From Pseudomonadota bacterium (lineage in GTDB: Bacteria > Pseudomonadota > Gammaproteobacteria > Steroidobacterales > Steroidobacteraceae): a stretch of DNA of 64,000 nt. The stretch covers positions 1-64,000 of the forward strand of contig JAEZFW010000085.1 of the NCBI GenBank assembly GCA_023417315.1. The letters run 5' to 3'. Shown in pieces: positions 59,544 to 64,000 of this stretch; position 1 is the first letter of the stretch, and each line of letters opens with the position of its first letter. Both the position numbers and the translations under genes were made by a program. The notes below the pieces were generated by a model. It did not search any database. It had not been told where the DNA came from and saw only the letters and a program-made list of their open reading frames with translations.

Positions 59544-60911
59544 TCAGATGATCTCGAAATACCTCGCCAATTCCCAATCCGTGATGTGCTTACGGAACTC
59601 GCGCTCCTCCCATTCGCGCGTCGCGGCGAAGTGATCGACGAATGGGTCGCCGAAATACTCCCGCGCCATCTTCGATGCCTTGAGCCGCTGGGCGGACTCC
59701 CAAAGCGTGCGAGGCAGCGCTAAATGCTCTGGAAATTTCCTGTCGTAAGCGTTGCCCTCGACGAGCGGTTCCAGCTCTGCGCCATTCTCGATACCCCACA
59801 AGCCCGATGCGATCGCAGCGGCGAGGATGATGTAGGGATTAGCGTCCGCGGCGGCCACTCGATACTCCACGCGTTGCGACTTCGCGCTGCCTGGAATGAT
59901 GCGCAGCGCGCAGGTGCGGTTCTCGACGCCGCATGAGGAATCGGTCGGTGCCCAAAAGCCTGGGATGAGGCGAGTGTACGAATTGATCGTCGGCGCCACC
60001 ATCGCGAGCAGCTCTGGCATCAAGCGCTGCTGGCCAGCGACAAAATGTCGCATCGCGTCGCTCATGGAATGCGGCTTGTCCGCATCGTAGAACGCGGGCT
60101 TTCCGTCTCGTTGCAACGAGAGGTGGATGTGCCCGCTCTGTCCTGGGTATTGCGCGGACCACTTCGCCATGAACGTGGCCATCATCCCGTGTCGCTGCGC
60201 GAGGATTTTGACGAAGGTCTTGAACAGCGCCGCTTTGTCCGCGCTCGCGAGCGCATCATCGAACGTGATGGCCGCTTCGATCACGCCCGGTCCGGTTTCC
60301 TCGTGCAAACCCTCGATGCCGAAATCCATTGCGTCACAAGTCGTGAGCAGCTGACGATAGAAATCCGCCGCAACCGTGTTGCGAATGATGGAGTAGCCAA
60401 ACCAGCCCGGCGCCATAGGCTTCAGATCCCGATAGTTCTTCGCCCGTACCGACTCGGGTGTCTCATTAAAGAAGAAGACCTCGTACTCGAATCCGGCATA
60501 CGGCTCGTAGCCCATCTTGCGGGCACGCTCCACGACGCGACGTAGGACGGCACGCGGGCAGATCTGTTCGGCTTGCGCAGTGAACTCGCTCAAAAAGAAC
60601 AGGCCGTCATCTTCGAAAGGCAGAGGACGGCACGAGTCGGGCAGAATGCGAACCGGCGCATCCGGATAGCCCGTATGCCATCCGGTGAACGTCACGTTGT
60701 CGTAGAGTTGATCCTGACAATCCCAGCCCAACACGACGTCGCAGAACCCGTAGCCGTTCTCGAGCGCCGACAGGAACTTTGCGCGCGACATGTACTTGCC
60801 TCGCATGATCCCATCGATGTCGAACACGCCCACTTTGATGTGCGACAAGTTGCGCTGCTCGACGATCGCTTTTGCGTCGGCGATGGTTTTTATCTGTCGA
60901 GGTTCCAGCAT
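59544..60911 (-). CDS. Glutamine synthetase-like gamma-glutamyl ligase
   Basis: The 455-residue class I glutamine synthetase-fold protein resembles gamma-glutamylpolyamine and gamma-glutamylethanolamide synthetases rather than true GlnA. It has FEYEVFFFNETPESV and GLHEETGPGVIEAAI at the metal and glutamate sites, GQSGHIHLSLQ in the ATP region and NSYTRLIPGFWAP in place of the GlnA NSYKRL-type loop. It would join ethanolamine or another amine to glutamate. Its neighbours are an ethanolamine permease and two dehydrogenases. ATG 60911 is chosen; ATG 60959 adds 16 residues unlike the family. Confidence 0.85.
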   Translation of the reverse strand: MLEPRQIKTIADAKAIVEQRNLSHIKVGVFDIDGIMRGKYMSRAKFLSALENGYGFCDVVLGWDCQDQLYDNVTFTGWHTGYPDAPVRILPDSCRPLPFEDDGLFFLSEFTAQAEQICPRAVLRRVVERARKMGYEPYAGFEYEVFFFNETPESVRAKNYRDLKPMAPGWFGYSIIRNTVAADFYRQLLTTCDAMDFGIEGLHEETGPGVIEAAITFDDALASADKAALFKTFVKILAQRHGMMATFMAKWSAQYPGQSGHIHLSLQRDGKPAFYDADKPHSMSDAMRHFVAGQQRLMPELLAMVAPTINSYTRLIPGFWAPTDSSCGVENRTCALRIIPGSAKSQRVEYRVAAADANPYIILAAAIASGLWGIENGAELEPLVEGNAYDRKFPEHLALPRTLWESAQRLKASKMAREYFGDPFVDHFAATREWEEREFRKHITDWELARYFEII

Positions 60912-60996
60912 TGGTTGACTCTGTGGTTGAGTGATGACGTGACGGCCGCTCGCATGCATCCGTGCGCTCGCGCCCTTCGCACATCCATGTGCAGCA

Positions 60997-61070
60997 CAGT
61001 GACGAGGTGACGAAGTCGGAGTGGAGCGGACCCTTCTGACTTCGTCACTCCGTCACCTTGTCACTTCGTC
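60997..61070. repeat. Intergenic inverted repeat, GTGACGAAGTGAC family
   Basis: The left arm (60997-61020) has CAGTGACGAGGTGACGAAGT. The right arm (61031-61070) has CTTCTGACTTCGTCACTCCG plus TCACCTTGTCACTTC. The loop is only about ten bases, giving the tightest hairpin of the set. It lies between the permease and ligase genes. Confidence 0.9.
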
Positions 61071-61080
61071 CCTTGGGTCT

Positions 61081-62631
61081 TCACAACTTCGTCGTCCCAT
61101 ATCCTTCTCGTTCTGGATGCCCATGCTGGCCAGAGGTGAGCGCGAACTCTTCCTCAGGAGACAGCACGAGGCGATGGCGACCGATGATGGCGAAGTACAG
61201 AATACCGGCGACATACCAAGCGAGGGATGCGTAGACACCTGCGCGATACGCTTGATCTTGCAGTTGGAAGTATAGTGTCACAACAGCGATGATGACCGTG
61301 AGCGTCGCACCGGGGATGCCCAGCGGGCTGCGATAGGGCCTTTCGATGTGCGGCATGTTCCTCCGTAACAGGATGAACGAGATGCCTTGTAGCGCGTACG
61401 AGATCATCGCGCCGAACACTGCCATGTTCAGTAGTGTCGCGCCGATCGTCGAACCGGCCTGTTCCGCTCCGCGCGTGAACCAGACCGCGGTGATCACGAC
61501 AAGTCCGATGATCGCACCCGTGAAGAGCGCGATATGCGGTGTCTTGCGCGAACCATGCGTGATCGACATGAAAGCGGGGTAGTAACCCGCACGAGACAAG
61601 GAATAGATCTGACGGCCGAAGGCGAAGATGATCGTGTGGAAGCTCGCGATGAGCCCGATCACGGCAAACAACGAGAGCAGCTTCGCGATGTCCGTTCCGT
61701 AGATGACGCGAAAGCCGTCGAGCAGCGGCTCGGTCGAGCTCGCGAGCGAGAACGAACCGTGCAGCTGACCTTCCTCCAGCGCGCCGATCGATGCATTCAA
61801 GAACATGATCATGAGCGCGGAGAACACGAGTGTGAACAATCCAAAGATCAATCCTTTCGGCATGTCCCTCTTCGGATCCACCGATTCTTCAGCGGCGAGC
61901 GGTAACTCTTCGATCGCAAGAAATAGCCAGACCGCAAAAGGCATGGCCGCCAGTACGCCGGCCCATCCCATCGGCAAGAAATCACCCCCGCCATTCGGCA
62001 GCTCGATCAAAGCCCCGTCAGGGCCGACGCCGATATTGAGCGCCCATCGCGAGAAGTCCGCGTAAGGAATCGCGCTCACCCAGAATACCGCGAGCACGCC
62101 GAGCGCAAGGAGGGTGACGACGACTGAGATCTTGAATGAGACCTCGACGCCTGCGTAGTTGAGCGCGACGAACAAAATGTAGCAGCCGATCCACCACAGC
62201 GGCTGCAGGTGCGCAGGTGTGCCGATGATGTCGGTCAGATACGAGCCAATGAAGAATACGATCACGGCCGGCGTCAGGATGTACTCGATGCTTTCCGCAA
62301 GACCCGTGATGAATCCGCCCCATGGACCCATCGCGCTACGCGCGAACGAGTACGCACCACCGGTGTGCGGAAGCGCGGGCGACATTTCCGCCAGACTGAA
62401 GATCAATCCCAGATACATGATCGCGATGAGAATGGCTGCGCAGAACAAGCCACCCCATCCGCCTGCCCCGATACCGAGATTCCAGCCCGAGAAATGTCCG
62501 GAGATGACGGCACCCACCCCGAGCGCCCAGAGCGACCACACTCGCGCGTGTCGCTTCAAGCCGCGCTTCTCGAAGTATTCCTTGCCGGTATTCTGATAGG
62601 TGACGCTGCCGACGATCTTCTTCTCCGCCAT
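61081..62631 (-). CDS. eat: Ethanolamine permease (APC superfamily)
   Basis: The 516-residue transporter has about 12 helices. Its N-terminal third (KKIVGSVTYQNTGKEYFEKR, ARVWSLWALGVGAVISGHFS, LAEMSPALPHTGGAYSFARS and GGFITGLAESIEYILTPAV) closely follows the ethanolamine permease subfamily. It likely takes up ethanolamine released from phospholipids. GAGG about nine bases before ATG 62631 may be the ribosome binding site. The ligase gene follows it, so uptake and first enzymatic step are neighbours. Confidence 0.88.
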   Translation of the reverse strand: MAEKKIVGSVTYQNTGKEYFEKRGLKRHARVWSLWALGVGAVISGHFSGWNLGIGAGGWGGLFCAAILIAIMYLGLIFSLAEMSPALPHTGGAYSFARSAMGPWGGFITGLAESIEYILTPAVIVFFIGSYLTDIIGTPAHLQPLWWIGCYILFVALNYAGVEVSFKISVVVTLLALGVLAVFWVSAIPYADFSRWALNIGVGPDGALIELPNGGGDFLPMGWAGVLAAMPFAVWLFLAIEELPLAAEESVDPKRDMPKGLIFGLFTLVFSALMIMFLNASIGALEEGQLHGSFSLASSTEPLLDGFRVIYGTDIAKLLSLFAVIGLIASFHTIIFAFGRQIYSLSRAGYYPAFMSITHGSRKTPHIALFTGAIIGLVVITAVWFTRGAEQAGSTIGATLLNMAVFGAMISYALQGISFILLRRNMPHIERPYRSPLGIPGATLTVIIAVVTLYFQLQDQAYRAGVYASLAWYVAGILYFAIIGRHRLVLSPEEEFALTSGQHGHPEREGYGTTKL

Positions 62632-62810
62632 TGCGCACTGCCTCGAGATCATTGTTCGTGAACGCGCGTTTCGACAATCTATACGCTCGAGCAAGAAAGC
62701 CGCTAGCACAATCGACGTGCGAGGAAGAAGCAAGAGCGATGCCAGCAGCAGCCATGGCCGCTCGAAGTACGAGCCTTGTATTTTCCGGAACGCTTTCCGC
62801 AGGCGTTTAT

Positions 62811-64000
62811 CTAAGCGCTTCGGCCTGCCACCCGCATGCCTGCACGCAGGTTCTTGAACGGTAATAGAGCAGGGTCTGCGATGTTTGCGCCCGGAGCGGT
62901 GACGATGATGACGCGGCTCGCCAACGCACCGAAATCCGCCCGGAAATGCACCGAGCTCTTGAGCACCACGAGTGCGAAATCCGCTGGATCGACATTGAGA
63001 TGGTGGAACATCGCTCGATCGGCCGCCTGTTGTTTACGGCTCGAGACCGCGATGTAGAGCTCGCCGTGCCGAAGCAGAGCCATCGCACCGAGCGCCATAC
63101 GAGATCCAGCATAGAAAGGACCTGTTGCCGTGAAGTTGCCATCGCCCAAGGCGACGACCGAAAAGCGGCCCGCGATCGGAGTCTCGCCGGCCGGTCCCGA
63201 TCGTCCGCCAAGCTCCAGATCGATGTGCGCGCCAGTTCCGGCTTCGTGGGCGCGAGCAGCCGCAGCCGCATCGCACAGCAACCCACATAGCGCGCGCGGA
63301 ACGCGTCGCGCGATGAGCGCTTTCAGCAACGATGTCGTATCGCTCGTGCCGCCTCCGCCGGGATTGTCCTGCGTGTCGGCAAAGATGATCGGTCGGCCTG
63401 CGATGGCGGGGCTGCGATCGAATGTTTGCAACGCGCTGTCGATCGTCTGAACATCCAGCTCGAAGCGCGCCTCCTGATCACAGACACCTGCGCATACCTG
63501 CGTCACCGCTCGGTCGACTGCGAGAGCATCCTCGCCGTAGGCGAATACGCAAGGTCCGCATTCCGGCACGTCCGCGGCCGGAAACCCAGGCGTGAAGCTC
63601 AGTGTCCTGATCGGCGCCCGCTCGAGCCGGATGAGTTCCTCCAACACATCGCGCATCGGCGGGACCAAGGTACATTGCGATGTCAATGGAATGAGAAAGG
63701 GAAGCTGTCGCAGCGCATGTGTCATCGGCCAAGTCTTCGTGTCGACCAAGAGGCGTAAGGCGGCAGACCCGCTCGCGGCCATGTCGGTATGGGGATACGT
63801 GCGGTATGCGACCAGTGCACTCGCTTGCTCGGCCATGAGCGGCGAGACGTTGGCGTGAAAGTCGAGCGAAGCGATCACGGGAATGCGCGGACCCACCTGA
63901 GCACGGACGCGCCGAAGCAACTCACCGTCCGCATCATCGACGTGCTCAGCGACCATCGCGCCGTGTAGATCGAGGTATACAGCCTCGATCGGCCCGGCAG
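62811..64000 (-). CDS. M81 family (MlrC-like) metallopeptidase, cut by the window end
   Basis: The gene runs past position 64000, and 396 residues are visible. The M81 zinc region is seen in AVYLDLHGAMVAEHVDDADG at the edge, LDFHANVSPLM and YRTYPHTDMA, and the C-terminal MlrC domain has FADTQDNPGGGGTSDT and TAPGANIADPALLPF. MlrC-type enzymes cleave small peptides, including microcystin fragments with an iso-linked Glu. It lies upstream of the ethanolamine permease gene in the same direction, 179 bases away. It might hydrolyse a gamma-glutamyl intermediate, which is only a guess. Confidence 0.85.
   Translation of the reverse strand, partial: AGPIEAVYLDLHGAMVAEHVDDADGELLRRVRAQVGPRIPVIASLDFHANVSPLMAEQASALVAYRTYPHTDMAASGSAALRLLVDTKTWPMTHALRQLPFLIPLTSQCTLVPPMRDVLEELIRLERAPIRTLSFTPGFPAADVPECGPCVFAYGEDALAVDRAVTQVCAGVCDQEARFELDVQTIDSALQTFDRSPAIAGRPIIFADTQDNPGGGGTSDTTSLLKALIARRVPRALCGLLCDAAAAARAHEAGTGAHIDLELGGRSGPAGETPIAGRFSVVALGDGNFTATGPFYAGSRMALGAMALLRHGELYIAVSSRKQQAADRAMFHHLNVDPADFALVVLKSSVHFRADFGALASRVIIVTAPGANIADPALLPFKNLRAGMRVAGRSA

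Overview
The window is a GC-rich chromosomal segment that looks gammaproteobacterial, probably Xanthomonadales or a neighbouring order such as Steroidobacterales/Nevskiales. The reasons are the def-fmt-rsmB-DUF4390-ntrY-ntrX order, an ECF sigma/membrane/DUF3106 trio, a xanthomonadin-type aryl polyene cluster and an S46 dipeptidyl peptidase. The lineage is an inference from gene content; no rRNA or tRNA gene was found in the window.

Layout. 59-7333 (+): peptide deformylase, Met-tRNA formyltransferase, RsmB, a DUF4390 protein and an NtrY/NtrX-like two-component pair whose regulator has lost most AAA+ signature residues. 7445-12277 (-): SPOR protein, ArgS, PriA. 12540-14184 (+): ECF sigma factor, a membrane protein that may be its regulator, and a DUF3106 protein. 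14391-29658: aryl polyene pigment cluster in blocks of both directions. It has a glycosyltransferase, two flavin-dependent halogenase-like proteins, ketoreductase, acyl-ACP ligase, XanB2-like chorismatase, ACP, ketosynthase with chain-length factor, an MMPL exporter fused to a dehydratase, a LolA-like protein, an acyltransferase, a second dehydratase and a membrane protein. 29861-32894: proton-translocating transhydrogenase pntAA-pntAB-pntB. 33164-37468: HNH endonuclease, 5'-3' exonuclease, DUF4124 protein and M14 carboxypeptidase. 37711-46484: CHASE4-type hybrid kinase, GreA/B-like factor, pyrF-yciI-like-fructosamine kinase operon, acetyl-CoA hydrolase and PutP. 46621-52751: YceI/cytochrome b561 pair, a second YceI-like lipoprotein, S46 peptidase, VOC protein and ferrochelatase. 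52752-53354 is a 603-base gap with nested hairpins ending in a strong intrinsic terminator. 53355-56569: FadI-like thiolase, MATE pump, DUF2845 protein. 56621-64000 (-): M81 peptidase (cut by the window end), ethanolamine permease, glutamine-synthetase-like ligase, aldehyde dehydrogenase and iron alcohol dehydrogenase. Together these look like ethanolamine catabolism through gamma-glutamyl intermediates.

Most unusual signal. Many gene borders carry an inverted repeat whose arms are three to five tandem copies of a 7-9 base word. The word differs from site to site (AGTGGTT, CGGGTACT, GTGACGAA, CGCAAAGC, GACGTGTAG and others), while the architecture (tandem-word arm, short loop, inverted arm) is kept, and several loop borders share CAGA...TCTG. 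Some elements overlap gene ends and supply stop codons, one forms the translated linker joining the MMPL exporter to its dehydratase, and one arm-like sequence encodes the PutP tail.
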